The notes under the pieces: model-generated
What the model was told of the DNA's origin: nothing
Database searches by the model: none
The model's input: only the letters and a program-made list of their open reading frames with translations
Made by a program: the position numbers and the translations under genes
Part shown: one piece after another, positions 40,401-50,189 of the stretch
How positions within the stretch are numbered: the first letter of the stretch is position 1
How the letters are laid out: the number at the start of each line of letters is the position of its first letter
Source: Acanthopleura granulata
Lineage: Eukaryota; Mollusca; Polyplacophora; Chitonida; Chitonidae
DNA length: 64,000 nucleotides
Assembly (NCBI GenBank): GCA_016165875.1
Contig: JABBOT010000004.1
Span: forward strand, 21,420,007 to 21,484,006
Direction of reading: 5' to 3'

Positions 40401-42984
40401 TCCACCATACAAAAATTAATTTCAAATGTCTTTTTCTCCTTAAGAAAAATCAGAAAAAATATTGAAGACCACACTTACAACTAACTTTTTGCAATCCTTC
40501 ATCTGAACTTTTTGTAATTTTTATGTTTTCTCCACCTTTAAAAACTTACTCACAACTGACATCAAAAATAAAATCCAGGTAATTAATAAATTTCCGGTCA
40601 AGGTTCTATCCACCACCATTTGTGCCTTAAGTTTAGGAATCCTGAACCAAGTCCCATTATAAACCATTAATATAAAGTTGATAACTTTTTTCTTAACAAT
40701 CAAGAACACTGTATTTGCAAAATAAAAGCGATACTTGTAAATAGTAAAAGATGTATTACATTCAATGAATCACTGAGATATAGTGGTGTCTGCAAATAAT
40801 TAAAATGCTCACAAAACTACTTAAGCTATTGCTGTATCTGGATAACCAACCAATAAACAATGTAAGCACATGTATAGAGAATTTAATTCTTTTAAACACT
40901 TATCCATCACCTAATATCCATGCCTTACTTGTACATGTGCTTTGGATTGATCCAAAATTATATGAACACTTGAATGAGCACAAAAATAATATCTGTAACT
41001 GAAATTTGCAAAAGCATGGGGAAAAAGTAGAATAGCTTTCATTACCTTACTTTCTTGGTGAGTAGGTTAAATTCATTAAAAAAACATTTTTGATGAGAAA
41101 AATACAATATTAATAAAAATATAAAATTCCACATCATTTCAAAGAAGTCACAGATTGCTAAAAATGCAAAGGTATCATAAAAAACCTGCACTGACACGCT
41201 AGATGTAGAGCTATAGTTGCAAAGCTTTAGCTAATACACAAACTCATGGTGAACAGCTGTGACCTGCCCAAGAGCTCAACGTGTAGAAATCATTAGCATC
41301 TAATCATATTACACCTTACACTGCTGTGCACTGAAACAAACACTATAGCATGAAAGTGCGAAGAAACTAGTGCTATGTCAGCTAAAACATTCTTTGAAAA
41401 AGTTCAACATTCACTTAAAAACATTGTTGCAAGATATCTCCATGTACACCTAGATCTGTGATTTGTTCCATTCTTCTCATCTTAGCTTTCAGAAATACAA
41501 AATGTGTAAGCTAATCTTGGAGCATGGCCCACCACTCAGGGCTACACCATATCCTGTTAATTTATATGCCAGTACATATTGCTTGATGTACAGACCCTAT
41601 GATACTCATGATAATCTTTGTTATATCTTTTGCTAGAGCATAAAACCAAAAAAAAAATTTCACAGCAAAAGATTTATATACCAAATCTGATATCAATCTG
41701 TCTAGTTTTAACTGAGATAATATGAGATACTTGCATCATACAAAAAAGAAGACAGACAAAATTGGACAGAAAGCGTTTGCAAGCAAGGTATCATTAAAAG
41801 GTATTCACATTCGCAGCCAAATGGGAATTGAATTTGTCAGCTTTGAACTGAGATACCATGTGGAAGGAACAATTTGAAAAAATGCACAAACTGATGAACA
41901 AACCTAAAAACAAATAGCAATCATCACATGGGATTCACAAGTGAAATCCAAGATTAATCCATCTGGTTTGAATGATGACATCGTGCAGAAATAAAAATTG
42001 ACATGGACAGATAGACATGCTAAAATCAGCTGACCCCTCCCCCCTTCCACACATACACCCACACACCTTGTGGTACCTGGGGTATTAAAAAAAATAGCAA
42101 ATTACATGTGTACACTATAATACATGTAACTACTTGAAACTACACAACTGTAAATGTATACTATGCATCTAGACGCTTCAAATCCAGAACAGCCTACATG
42201 TATGTTAACATTATTGCATGTCTACAACTAGTTAGTGTCATTACAGGCCTAACGACCAATGACAATGCATGTTATGCAAAAAAAAAAAAAATAGAAATGT
42301 GGCATTAAAAGTTTGCACAAATCTTTCCTACAGTTCTCATACACATCATTCCACTCACCCACACTGGAGGCCACAAAGAATAATCCACCTATATCATAAG
42401 GCATGTGAACTCCATTAACGAATTAAGGTAAAACCAAACAAATAATACATGACTAAATTACAGTATTTGTTCCTGAATGTGTGTATACGCTGTCAAATGT
42501 ATATAGATGACTTAACAATTTGGAAAGCATCATGTTTTTATGCTCACAGAATTATACTGTATAGCTTTTGTGCAGCCATGATTATATTTACCAAAGCACT
42601 CAGCATACACTCATAAATCTATTTCAAACATGCTACTGTTGTATGTACAGTAAAAAGGCTAGAAGTTACGGTAAATTAATGAATCTACAGAGAGTCAGTT
42701 TCAAGGATATTTATTTTAAAAAACTGCTACATATCGTTAGCATAATTTATAAATCCTATTCATGACAATTATTTCATTATTTAAATGAAACAGGGGGGGG
42801 GGGAAACAACAACTGAAATTCAGACACATGTATCAATGCATTTGTGAGCCACTGACAAGTAACTGTGGTAACAAGGCTAAATGCTACTGACCTTAGGCTC
42901 CATTGATGCAATTGTCTTTGTGAAGGTCTCATCATTGTACGTCAAGAGAACCGGCACAGCAACTGGGCCCCTATCCCCTGCCAT
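4625..42984 (-). CDS. Putative long form of the PH/actin-like gene (3,046 aa) with coiled-coil head
   Basis: Exons 42984-42892, 39757-39563 and 38345-37220 are in phase with each other. The last ends one base into a codon (G). The 23198-17035 exon needs exactly one preceding base, and the 28452-28443 start exon supplies the same G. Joining them keeps the frame for 9,141 bp (3,046 residues plus stop). This adds 471 residues: a 31-residue head (MAGDRGPVAV...), a 65-residue heptad-rich coiled coil, and 375 residues rich in Ser, Gln and Asn that resemble the disordered part of the short form in composition. The joining intron would be 14.0 kb. The splice is inferred from phase and composition. 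The alternative is a separate upstream gene ending at 35041. cDNA spanning 37220/23198 would decide. Confidence 0.55.
4853..4916 (+). repeat. Fragment of molluscan SINE-like repeat
   Basis: CCACGACCATCC, TTGCTGGCAGACCT and CACGTACGGCC match the conserved core of the dispersed repeat also seen at 50.2 kb. Confidence 0.65.
5395..5641 (-). CDS. PH/actin-like gene exon 13 (actin adenine-binding motif)
   Basis: 247 bp, phase 2 to 0. It runs from EVTHDESCFRSAEGFFDTN to DNRREMCRSIFLSGGVTLL, then AGFAERLELEI. The SGGVT motif matches actin LSGGTTMYPG, which contacts the nucleotide. The acceptor chosen (tttaaag|GGAG) has a weak pyrimidine tract, but the next AG would give an immediate stop. Confidence 0.9.
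6646..6762 (+). repeat. Tandem duplication (about 62 bp x 2)
   Basis: The run atcatata[a/c]cagagaatactaca, followed by a matching tail to gtgcaataaaccatctg, occurs twice (6646-6700 and 6709-6762). It lies just upstream (in the downstream intron) of exon 6894-6779. Confidence 0.7.
6779..6894 (-). CDS. PH/actin-like gene exon 12
   Basis: 116 bp, phase 0 to 2. TCYVPRVFNEEMKQF aligns with actin LCYVALDFEQEM, and LPEGTYS with LPDGQVI. The donor is ATTC|gtaagt. Confidence 0.88.
7178..7220 (+). repeat. ATC/ATT trinucleotide microsatellite
   Basis: Runs of atc then att triplets, about 40 bp, inside an intron. Confidence 0.8.
7416..7558 (-). CDS. PH/actin-like gene exon 11 (actin subdomain 4)
   Basis: 143 bp, phase 1 to 0. 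GYIVEGGVTRHPFGGEKVAD matches actin [20 protein letters not shown]. The segment continues through ERLIIRHTMEK, matching AEREIVRDIKEK. Confidence 0.9.
7694..7796 (+). repeat. Tandem duplication (about 52 bp x 2)
   Basis: Two near-identical copies of gagttctt(T)n followed by aactcctaacaaaatttctg and ctataactcaca. Confidence 0.75.
8442..8634 (-). CDS. PH/actin-like gene exon 10 (actin catalytic-Gln and phosphate-2 region)
   Basis: 193 bp, phase 0 to 1. VLLSTPQ aligns with actin VLLTEAP. CIAPQALLAMYSYKATSGI aligns with the helix carrying Gln137, and the Gln is kept (about residue 2331). VDVGERIDILPISDG aligns with the phosphate-2 loop: the DxG is kept, the next Asp is Glu, and one residue is missing around the His161 position. 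Confidence 0.9.
8795..8905 (+). repeat. Degenerate molluscan SINE-like repeat
   Basis: tttatttgactgttgtttaatgc, then atgctcaagaattttcgactt and ggtggtcaattttatgg, follow the order of the repeat seen intact at 50.2 kb. Confidence 0.5.
9185..9265 (-). CDS. PH/actin-like gene exon 9
   Basis: 27 codons (FNIDMSLLPHIFDKIFSDLK and onward) correspond to actin WDDMEKIWHHTFYNEL. The acceptor is tttcatttgcag and the donor TGG|gtaagt, phase 0. Confidence 0.85.
9266..12589 (-). other. Intron between actin-like exons 8 and 9
   Basis: 3.3 kb, AT-rich. It holds two short perfect palindromic hairpins (12258-12288 and 12379-12400) and poly(A)/poly(T) tracts; no missing actin segment was found, and exons 8 and 9 join without a gap against actin. 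Confidence 0.6.
12590..12738 (-). CDS. PH/actin-like gene exon 8 (actin subdomain 1-2)
   Basis: 149 bp, phase 1 to 0. LPQVFFPTVVARK aligns with actin AVFPSIVGRPR, and LHYPIRPSVKVDK with LKYPIEHGIVTN. The intervening DNase-I-binding loop of actin is shortened by roughly ten residues. Confidence 0.87.
13005..13065 (-). CDS. PH/actin-like gene exon 7 (actin phosphate-1 loop)
   Basis: 61 bp encode KVVIIDIGSASVRAGILGKE, the first beta-hairpin of the actin/Hsp70 ATPase fold. Asp and Gly of DxG are kept and the following S-x-x-V/R-A-G-I matches actin GMVKAGF. The exon ends at phase 1. Confidence 0.88.
13316..13456 (-). CDS. PH/actin-like gene exon 6 (end of PH domain)
   Basis: 47 codons run from RGHYLMVRCPSPNDFENWRV to a Pro-rich linker ending SPPHPSK. 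The Trp at about residue 2170 fits the conserved Trp of the PH C-terminal helix. The donor is AAAG|gtattt, phase 0. Confidence 0.85.
14150..14400 (+). repeat. Possible tRNA-derived repeat remnant
   Basis: Two partial copies of a segment atcaaaggca[g/c][t/g]gtctctcc occur about 95 bp apart. A polymerase III B-box-like GGTTCAAATCC lies at about 14388. No tRNA cloverleaf could be drawn. Confidence 0.3.
15408..15500 (-). CDS. PH/actin-like gene exon 5 (PH domain, middle strands)
   Basis: 31 codons encode a stretch from NNNYEKPCHSFQL to the beta-strand pattern GGSIEVLDSRI. The acceptor is tggttttcag and the donor GGG|gtaagt, phase 0. Confidence 0.85.
15863..16006 (-). CDS. PH/actin-like gene exon 4 (PH domain, first strands)
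   Basis: 48 codons at phase 0 with donor GAG|gtaaaa. They carry the PH opening: MEGVMEKLP, a basic loop (MGKRKSTLLKT), then the signature WKRRYFKAADGWLHYYE of strands 1-3. Basic residues in this first loop are where many PH domains bind phosphoinositides; that function is inferred. Confidence 0.85.
16248..16292 (-). CDS. PH/actin-like gene exon 3 (linker)
   Basis: A 45-bp exon encodes TPLLKELYAVRVQDE at phase 0 on both sides. The acceptor is ttctgttttag and the donor GAG|gtaaag. Confidence 0.75.
17035..23198 (-). CDS. Giant 6,164-bp coding exon (residues 4-2058, disordered region)
   Basis: The acceptor is ttttgcttattgcag|ATACG and the donor GACCCA|gtgagtac. About 2,054 codons stay open, against the short open frames elsewhere in this AT-rich window. 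The protein is rich in Ser, Pro, Glu, Asp and Lys, with many SP and RRxS sites. Distinct patches are an N-terminal SSLLEARLQRM motif, an SR/RS-rich basic stretch around 640-720, a hydrophobic folded-looking island near 880-940 (GWEFIYVGP, then PIGPGVIRQVLDRFKRP), a KKRRKRKH-type nuclear localisation-like patch near 1500-1527, and a second basic patch SFRKLKNSRSFRKSK near 1955-1980. These are candidate docking and phosphorylation regions; no catalytic domain is visible here. Confidence 0.88.
23199..28442 (-). other. Intron 1 of the short form
   Basis: 5.2 kb of AT-rich sequence without a supportable exon. A fragment of the SINE-like repeat (tttatttgattggagtttta) lies near 26,955-27,000. Confidence 0.6.
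28443..28452 (-). CDS. Short-form start exon (Met-Ser-Glu plus one base)
   Basis: ATGTCTGAAG is followed by a strong donor, gtgagtga. The last G combines with AT of the next exon to give Asp. An in-frame TAG at 28467-28465 upstream and A at -3 support this as a true start. It implies an internal promoter and 5' UTR above 28452. Confidence 0.75.
28468..35000. other. Upstream/intronic region, no exon supported
   Basis: Contains the internal promoter region of the short form (28.5-29.5 kb, position not determinable), an ATTT run and SINE-like fragment near 31,405-31,500, and homopolymer tracts. Open frames are short and look random. Confidence 0.45.
35041..35120 (-). CDS. Possible alternative terminal exon (26 codons, stop)
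   Basis: A good acceptor (tttctctttcattcag|GTATC) follows the 37220 exon and accepts phase 1. The frame stays open for 26 codons to TAA at 35043-35041. If used, the upstream exons would make a protein of about 497 aa without PH or actin domains. The peptide shows no recognisable motif and phase agreement could be chance, so this is offered only as the alternative to joining 37220 with 23198. Confidence 0.3.
35330..35955 (+). repeat. Degenerate 39-bp minisatellite
   Basis: The unit is approximately gtgagaacagaaacactaca followed by tgtacctgtcagtggtact, repeated many times with substitutions and length variants, including an interrupted block near 35,700-35,800. Because 39 is a multiple of three, it gives a spurious 13-residue-period open frame. 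Confidence 0.85.
37220..38345 (-). CDS. Long-form coding exon 3 (Ser/Gln/Asn-rich, 375 aa)
   Basis: The acceptor is tttgttcgcag|CCATCC and the donor TTTGG|gtaagt, giving 1,126 bp that end at phase 1. The open frame continues past the donor to 37170 only by chance. The sequence is polar and low-complexity except for one conserved-looking basic stretch, KIPQVSALRQTFEQKKPDD, followed by VPWKGRKENK. A 47-bp minisatellite begins about 55 bp upstream of the acceptor. Confidence 0.75.
38400..38923 (+). repeat. 47-bp minisatellite, 11 copies, apparently identical
   Basis: The unit aaatttacacaaaagatcct then tccctccattacgtatgcat then gtatctc is repeated 11 times without a visible difference, plus a short partial copy. 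It starts 55 bp from the acceptor of exon 38345-37220. The unit lacks stops on the plus strand in all frames and 47 is not a multiple of three, so three false open frames arise. Confidence 0.95.
39563..39757 (-). CDS. Long-form coding exon 2 (coiled coil)
   Basis: The acceptor is tttttttcag and the donor CAG|gtaaga, giving 65 codons at phase 0 on both sides. The peptide (VLMDTISSLQQEMK... to ...NRSMQCFSQ) has a 3-4 spacing of Ile/Leu/Met and many Gln, Lys and Arg. This is a typical alpha-helical coiled coil and probably a dimerisation segment. Confidence 0.75.
39905..40480. mobile_element. Foldback (long inverted-repeat) element in intron
   Basis: The segment 40040-40166 (ggagaaaagg, tatttgggaccaacttttgg) pairs imperfectly with 40333-40460 (ccaaaagctggtcccaaata). 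The outer ends, gaagtggtcttcaac near 39,911 and ttgaagaccacactta near 40,463, also pair. This suggests a non-autonomous element of about 575 bp. Confidence 0.65.
42892..42984 (-). CDS. Long-form coding exon 1 (31 aa head)
   Basis: A pyrimidine-rich acceptor (ccattctcag) is followed immediately by ATG, so the intron boundary sits exactly at the start codon and a 5' leader exon must lie upstream. The 31 codons begin MAGDRGPVAV and end MEPK, with donor AAG|gtcagt at phase 0. Confidence 0.7.
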
Positions 42985-43200
42985 CTGAGAATGGAAATAA
43001 ACCTCAATAAATTCAACCACAATCTAATGAGTAAAATCTACTTTAATATTATGAAATCTGTTTTGTTATTAAACTACTGAAGCACCAGGAAGAACTTAAG
43101 ACCCTAACCTGTGTGTACATGTATTTGCCTTATTTGCATATTATCTGTATTGATATGTAAGCTATGTATACACCTCTTAAATCCATCCCTGCCCCCCCCC

Positions 43201-43392
43201 CCAGGATAACAAAGCAATCTGAGACTTAAGTCAAAATTTCAAATCAAAATAGGCTCAAAATATTGCTTGACAATGTAAATTCTGGTTAAGTCATTGTAAA
43301 ACAAATTTCAGCTAAAATAAGAGAAAGGAGCATACCAAGTTTAATGGCCGAAGTTTTGACTTAAGTCTTAGATTGCTTTGTGATCCCAGGGC
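43201..43392. mobile_element. MITE-like foldback element
   Basis: The arm at 43201-43240 (ccaggataacaaagcaatct, then gagacttaagtcaaaatttc) pairs with 43350-43391 (gaagttttgacttaagtctt, then agattgctttgtgatcccag) with few mismatches. It has a non-coding loop of about 110 bp. Confidence 0.75.
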
Positions 43393-46300
43393 CTGGTCTT
43401 AAAATGATGGTGATGATGACCTCTTATCACCTGAACATGTGTATGTACAAAACACATAGAAAAAAAAATGAGAGGAAAAAGTGACAACAGAGAAAACTAA
43501 TTAAGAGTCACCTATATCATAAACTTCCACACTCTAAGTTCAATCCCAACAAACTTTGAAGTATTTCTACTCACTAAATTAGGTGACTTGTAAGAACTGT
43601 GTGTCAGTCATACATCATAAACAAAGTACACATGTACATGAATCTTTATATTTAACTATAATGGTTAATCAAATTAAAAATACATCAACAGTAAAATCTT
43701 TTACATCAATATTTCAGAAAAACAATAAGCATAAGTTTCCTTGATTTTGTCAACACACAAATGTCAGTTCACACTGTATCTGTATAATAAAATTCCCTAA
43801 CTTCACAGACATGCATGTACCTTCACAGCCACTGCACACCTTTCACTATCAGCTTCACTGATACTGTATATACACGTACCAAAATCTATCTGATCACAGA
43901 AGTTTAACGCTGAGTGTCACATATTTACATACTGGGTACATTACATTTATATCCACTGAAGATCAAGACATACATCAACTATGGCAGGTAAAAAAAAAAA
44001 TCAAAAAAAATCTGTAAGTAAGTTATGGATTTTATTTCACCTAGGGCAAGTAAGGGTATTGATGTACATTATAAGCATTTCTGAAAGTTATTTACAGTAT
44101 GCCTACTTTAGTGCTGATCAGTGTTTTCTTTTGAACAACTGCACTCCTGTATTCAATGATAAAACCTTCAACCTCTAAAGCCACAAATTTTATTCATCAG
44201 CAAGCACAGAAATAAGCCTGATGAACAATAATTCTTTCATTTCAAATCAATATCAAATGAGAACAAATACAATTATTATAATTATATTATCAATTTATCT
44301 TAACTGATACATGGTATATATGTAGATGGCAAATTAATAAGGTAAATCAGATAAATGGATTAGACTCCCATCCAGGAAATACAGCAACAATGCAAAAAGG
44401 AAACAATACTTATACATCTATATACAAGATCCTCCTGAAGACATGTTTCCTGAATTACAAACACTTTAGTTCACATGTGATCAGGTCTGGTTTTCACCTT
44501 TGAGTTGCTGACAGAAAGCAGTTTAGCCTTGTGTTAGTAATATGTACTTTATTTTAGAAGGTTTATGGTACAACTCTGAGTAGCTGGACAGGTTGATTAA
44601 GTGACAGGTAGTACAGCTTTGTGCAAGGGTGTTTACCTACAAGCAGAAATGTCAGGGCACGCTTTGAACTTTTAACTATGCCAGAGGAGTGGTCCAAAAG
44701 ATTATTCTTAACAAACTGGTCTCTTAGCTTCTCCACTGTAAACATTCTAATTTTTTGATGTGAAATCTATCCTTCTCAAACAAAAGCTAACATGTACCTT
44801 GTAGTAATGAAACTGGCAGACATGTGTCCTGGTAATGACCCAGGTAATGGCACACACAACTCTGTAAATCACATACCTTTACACACAGGTGAAAAATATG
44901 GTGGACAGCCATTCAGGTCAAAAGAGCAAGTCATTAGGTCTGGGCTTACATGATTTTGATTGTTTTAGGTGGACTCAAGCAAGTATTAATCAACTCAGGA
45001 AGAATACAGTTACTGTAATATACATATATTTCTGCTGACATAATTCCAGCCTAGGCCAAATTTTGCCTTACGCAGTAATATTCCCTGTAGTTTGGCACTC
45101 TGGATAAATCGATTATGAACAGTCTAAAACAAACAATGTAGGACCAACTTCAGGTGTGCTAATGCATATGAACAACCCAACTCATGGATGGACCTACTGG
45201 CTGCTGACAACTGGCTGTCTGCTGTCACTTTTATCTGCACACATAGGTGTTAAGCTGTTTTACTTCATCGATGGGGGAAATGATAGTCCTGCAGCACTTA
45301 GCATCTAAGTTCCACAATGGCCTGTAACTTTTAACGCCTATCTCTCCTGCGAATATGATTGCATCGTTACAATGACGGAGGGGTGAAAATGATGGCAGCA
45401 ATTAATCATCATCTATTATTAATATTTACCCCCCCTTTTTTTCTGGGGAGGGGAAGGCTACTCTAAATATAACTGATACACTTTACCTTATCAGGATTAT
45501 CACAAAAGTAAAGTTGGATAGGCTGGTTTGTCCCAACACACACAAGTGTGACAGTAAATTTGAGGTGAAGGCCAGGGAATACATCTCAACATCAATACCA
45601 TGTGAATGCATGTGAAATGACTGAGCAACAATGATCATCAGAACATCAAAAAATCTGCCCTGTTTTGCTACTCAAGGGGCACTACAATGCACTTTCAAAG
45701 GCTTTTTGCATTTAATTTTGATTTCTACGGTCATAACCTTCTGACGCATAACACACATATATATGATGTACCATGACCGTTTTATCTTCAAAAATGTCTG
45801 GAAGTTATTTATTTATTTCCTGTGAAAATAAAGACTCCAGTATAAACTTTCCCAACTGGAACAGTAGAATTTCATGGCTGTTTAATGGTAAATTTACACT
45901 AATAGGACAGAACAAGTGTCTCAAAATATCAATGCACTTAAAAGGTATACACCTTCATGGCAAGAAAATGCTGAGTTACAGGGTTTCAGTATAATGGCAC
46001 TCCCAGCCAGAAATGCCACCTTGAAAGCTTTCATTCAGCACCTCATTGCTGGGATAAGACTGAAAAGTCAGAAAGTCACCAAACAAAGGTGTTCAGTTTA
46101 TTGTCTGTCAGATCTCAAAAACATTTGTTCATAACTGATGTCTTTTAAAATGCCTCGCCATGGTTCAGAGGAGTCCAGTACCTCTTTTTTACTCCGAGTC
46201 TCCTCCAAAGGGTAAGCCTACTGTTTGCTGCAGGCCATTAGACTGGCACGGATATGGCTCTTGTACTTCATGGTGTTAATTAACAATCAATAAAGGAATC

Positions 46301-49009
46301 AATACAGGTGCAAACAGTGGAAACACAGTGAGATGGGCACCAGTCAGGTGTTCCATTGGTTTTCACTCCACCAGATGCTACACCCATATGTAGGTCAGTC
46401 CATCGTATCAAGGAGCAACAATGATATTGAGGTTTAACCATTCATCTTCATTTGTCCATGTCTCCTGTGAAATGTTACCTGTGTCTAATAGAGTATTCAG
46501 TTTACAATTTTTAGTGATTACCTGTTAGATTATACAGTGCTTAAACCTGCCAAATACTCATGTAAAATCATACAGCACCCTTCATCGAAAGAAAAGCTTT
46601 TAATAGTCTGCAGACTGATATATGGTGCGCCATATTGTGGCACTGTGACGGATAAATATATCTATAAAATGGCAACCCTAGCATTCATTTATAGCAAATC
46701 CTTGTCTGTAACATCCTAAGAAGTTACATTATAATGCACATCTGTCTAATTTCAGCTGCACCTTCCTGTGCATGTACTGTATATCTTAAATTCTTGAAAT
46801 AAAGCTCATATGTAACTGTAGACCAACAACTTTCATTATTACCACATTTATACATTTATATCGCTGAAATCTCTACCTGATGCAATTTACATTTAGATTG
46901 TGTTATCAAACCAAGATATGCTCTAAATCAGAACACATGTTATATTGGCAGCATGTTACATGCAATGCGCTATCTTTCATAAACTGAAGATATGTGCTGA
47001 ACAGTCATTTCTACACAAGAACATAAAAATACAAACCTGGCGTACTGTACTGCATGTATGTGTGACAGTTGACTACACCTGTACTGTATGACAGAGTACT
47101 GTGCTTACATAATAATAATACCTTCATGTACATTTAAAATTTACTACAGGTTACATGTATACACAGCCAATCAGGAATGCAACTCTTGTAGTATATGTAT
47201 CTGAAGCATAAATATTAATTTTAGCATCTACCACAGCATAATAAAACAGGTAAATGCATCTCAATCATGGCAATGATCAGTTATGAGTTTAGTAAATGAT
47301 GGTGGCACTCAATTTTCATGCCTGTTACCCACTGGCATAGGGTATATACTTGCATGTATTGACCAAGTGTATTATACTAACCTGTTTAAGCCACATTTTT
47401 TTTCTTATAGGTCACCGTTAGAACAGCATAGTGCAAAATATACTGGCTTTTCGAAATTTCTTGTGGCATACTGTTCATATAGTTTCCATAATAAAATTAC
47501 TTTAATCAAGGCTGGTAAAATTCAGAATCCAGCAGTCACATCACTGTCACCGTGATATTAAAAAGTACATGTAGTCAAACACTAAACAAATCTACACATG
47601 TATAGCAAAAACTGTTACACTTCAACACAATAAAGCAGTAACACATATCTGCCTTTTTCTAAACACACATGAACTTGTACCATCTGTAAGTAATAAACCA
47701 GGCAATCACTGCAATGGGAACCATGAAAAATGCAAGAGGTGTATAACATCCAATCTGTAACATACACGGCATCAAAGCCACAGGCTGCTGATTTGTATAA
47801 TACATGCATATTTACTGACGGTATACACATATACTCTGTATGTATGTATCAAAAGCTACATGCACCATGCTGATGCCACAATGCTGACTCTGAAATGCAG
47901 TGGAGAGAACTGTTCAATATTTTAAGATTTGATCAAGCCAGCCAAAGATAAGAATCCAAGACCTTCATAAATTCCCTGAGTGACATATACATGTGGTCAA
48001 ATATGTTACATAAACAACCCTACACAACAGGGCAATAACATCTACTGTATATCTATATCTGTGTTTATTTACCTGTATACATACAGCTATCTACATTGAT
48101 TAAGCCATATCACCTGACAGGGGACATGTTCACATACATCACCGTATATATACATGTGTTACTATCATATACACAAGCAAGAAAACAACAGCCATGCAGA
48201 GAAAGAAAAAATGAACCAACCTCACCTGTCTGTCTTTAGGAACCAGTAATTAAGGTGTGCTGTGAATTCTGACCAGAGGTATTGTCCAGGTACTACTGGA
48301 CGTGGCAAATCAGGGTTCTGGACATTATGGACAGTCACTGTTCAGCCATCTGGTGTAACCTAGGATAGTCAAGGTGTGTTGCTGTGTCGCATGTAAATGA
48401 ATGCAGAGAGGCAGGTTTAGGCCACATACAACGTAACTTAAGGCCAGGCCAGCAGCTACACTCGATATACTCCACTGAACCCCGGCACACATGTAGCCTG
48501 ATACCACTGGCTTATCTGTCACTGGCCGGCCAGCCAGACCAAGGAAGAATGATACAAATGTTGTATTGTGTACAAAACTATAGTATGGAAGCCAGTCTCT
48601 ACCTACCAGGCTTTATCTGGACTTCAGATGAAATCTCAAAAGCTCCATGTATTAGTTGAGGCAAGTTGAAAAGACTGTGACAATGCCCAGTGCTAAAATT
48701 TCCAGCTCAGTTTATGTATATATGTAATGATGTGTCAGTACACATATATGTCACTCTGGTCAGGTTACCATATTTCTAGGTCTTCGGCAAACCCTGCCAT
48801 GCTGACAAGTGATTTTGTTACTGGGTTCAGCAGTCCAGAAACATAAACAGACACAATAAAAATTTTTGAAGTACATGTATAATGTTTTCCTTTTTGTTGT
48901 TTTGTCCTTTATTTCAGTCAGCAAGAATTTTTAAAGCTAGATTTTCTTTTACTTTTTAATTAAGAATGGGCCATAATATTCTTGAGTATGGCAAAAATAA
49001 AGCTATCAT

Positions 49010-49500
49010 CAAAGGTCAGAAGTATGCTTAGAACTGTACTAAATGCTAACAATGCATGCCCGTATTCAGAACTATGCTTAGATGTGTACTTAACTTTAAG
49101 AGTGTATTCCTATGTTGCTGCTTTGCTTGGATGTGTACTTAACCTGAAGAGAGATGCCCACGTTCATAACTATGCTTAGATGTGTACTTCACCTTAAGAG
49201 TGTCCATTCGTAACTATGCTTAGATGTGTACTTGATCTTAAAGAGTGTATGCCTATGTTCATGCTATGCGTAGATGTGTACTTGATCTTAAGAGTGTATA
49301 CCTATGTTCATGCTATGCTTAGATGTGTATTCAACCATAACAGGGTACATGTATGCCTGGAGTATATATTCATAATATTACTCTGCTGCATAGTCAACCT
49401 TAACACATAATTAAGTACATGTACGCCAGAGTTCATAAATAATCTTACTTCAGCTATGTCCTCAGCATGATTATTACTTTCAGATGTGTCCTCAGGTCAA
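49010..49500 (+). repeat. Degenerate ~50-bp tandem repeat
   Basis: The unit ctatgcttagatgtgtactt, then aaccttaagagtgtatgcct and atgttcatg, recurs about eight or nine times with increasing divergence to the right. Confidence 0.85.
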
Positions 49501-50189
49501 AAAATAACATGCCAAGTGCCCAGTCTGAGTAGAATTGCTGAGAAGTTTGGTTTTTTTTTTTCAGGGATTCGATTAGGATGTAATGCAATGCTCAAAAATC
49601 TTTAACTTAATACATTGTTGTATGAGGAATTCATGGAGCCTGGAGTATCCATAGAAAATGCCAGACAAAACTGTATGCTCAAGATAAACATTGGTCAAAA
49701 TGTTCACTGCATGGTCAATTTGTTTGTTAACTGCTTGTAATAAACAAAAAGTATTAGTTTTCCACATAGTATGCAAGTGTAAACTAGAGGGAACTCAACA
49801 GTGAAATCACTACCTAATATTAATGTACGATTTTCCCACTACAGCTGGTGAAGCCACCTTTGACTGCATGATCAAGTTCCAACAAAGGGGGCATTACTCT
49901 ACTAGTAGCTATCATAATGTGAAGGGAAAACATGGCCTTTTGTCCTTGGCCAAGAGGTTAACTAACTTCCATCCAAATGCACGCATCACATTTTTTCTAA
50001 AAACACAAAGTTACATAAAGCCAAAGGCGTACGAGAAGAAAGAAATCCTTCTTGTCAGAGGTAATAATTATGTAGTTAAATCAACACAACCACGTGATTG
50101 GAATTTTAGCCAAATACAGTATAATGTCCTGCAAATGCAGCAGCTACAAAGTCATGAAGGTCTAAACGTCTTTTTCCACAATGTAGTGT

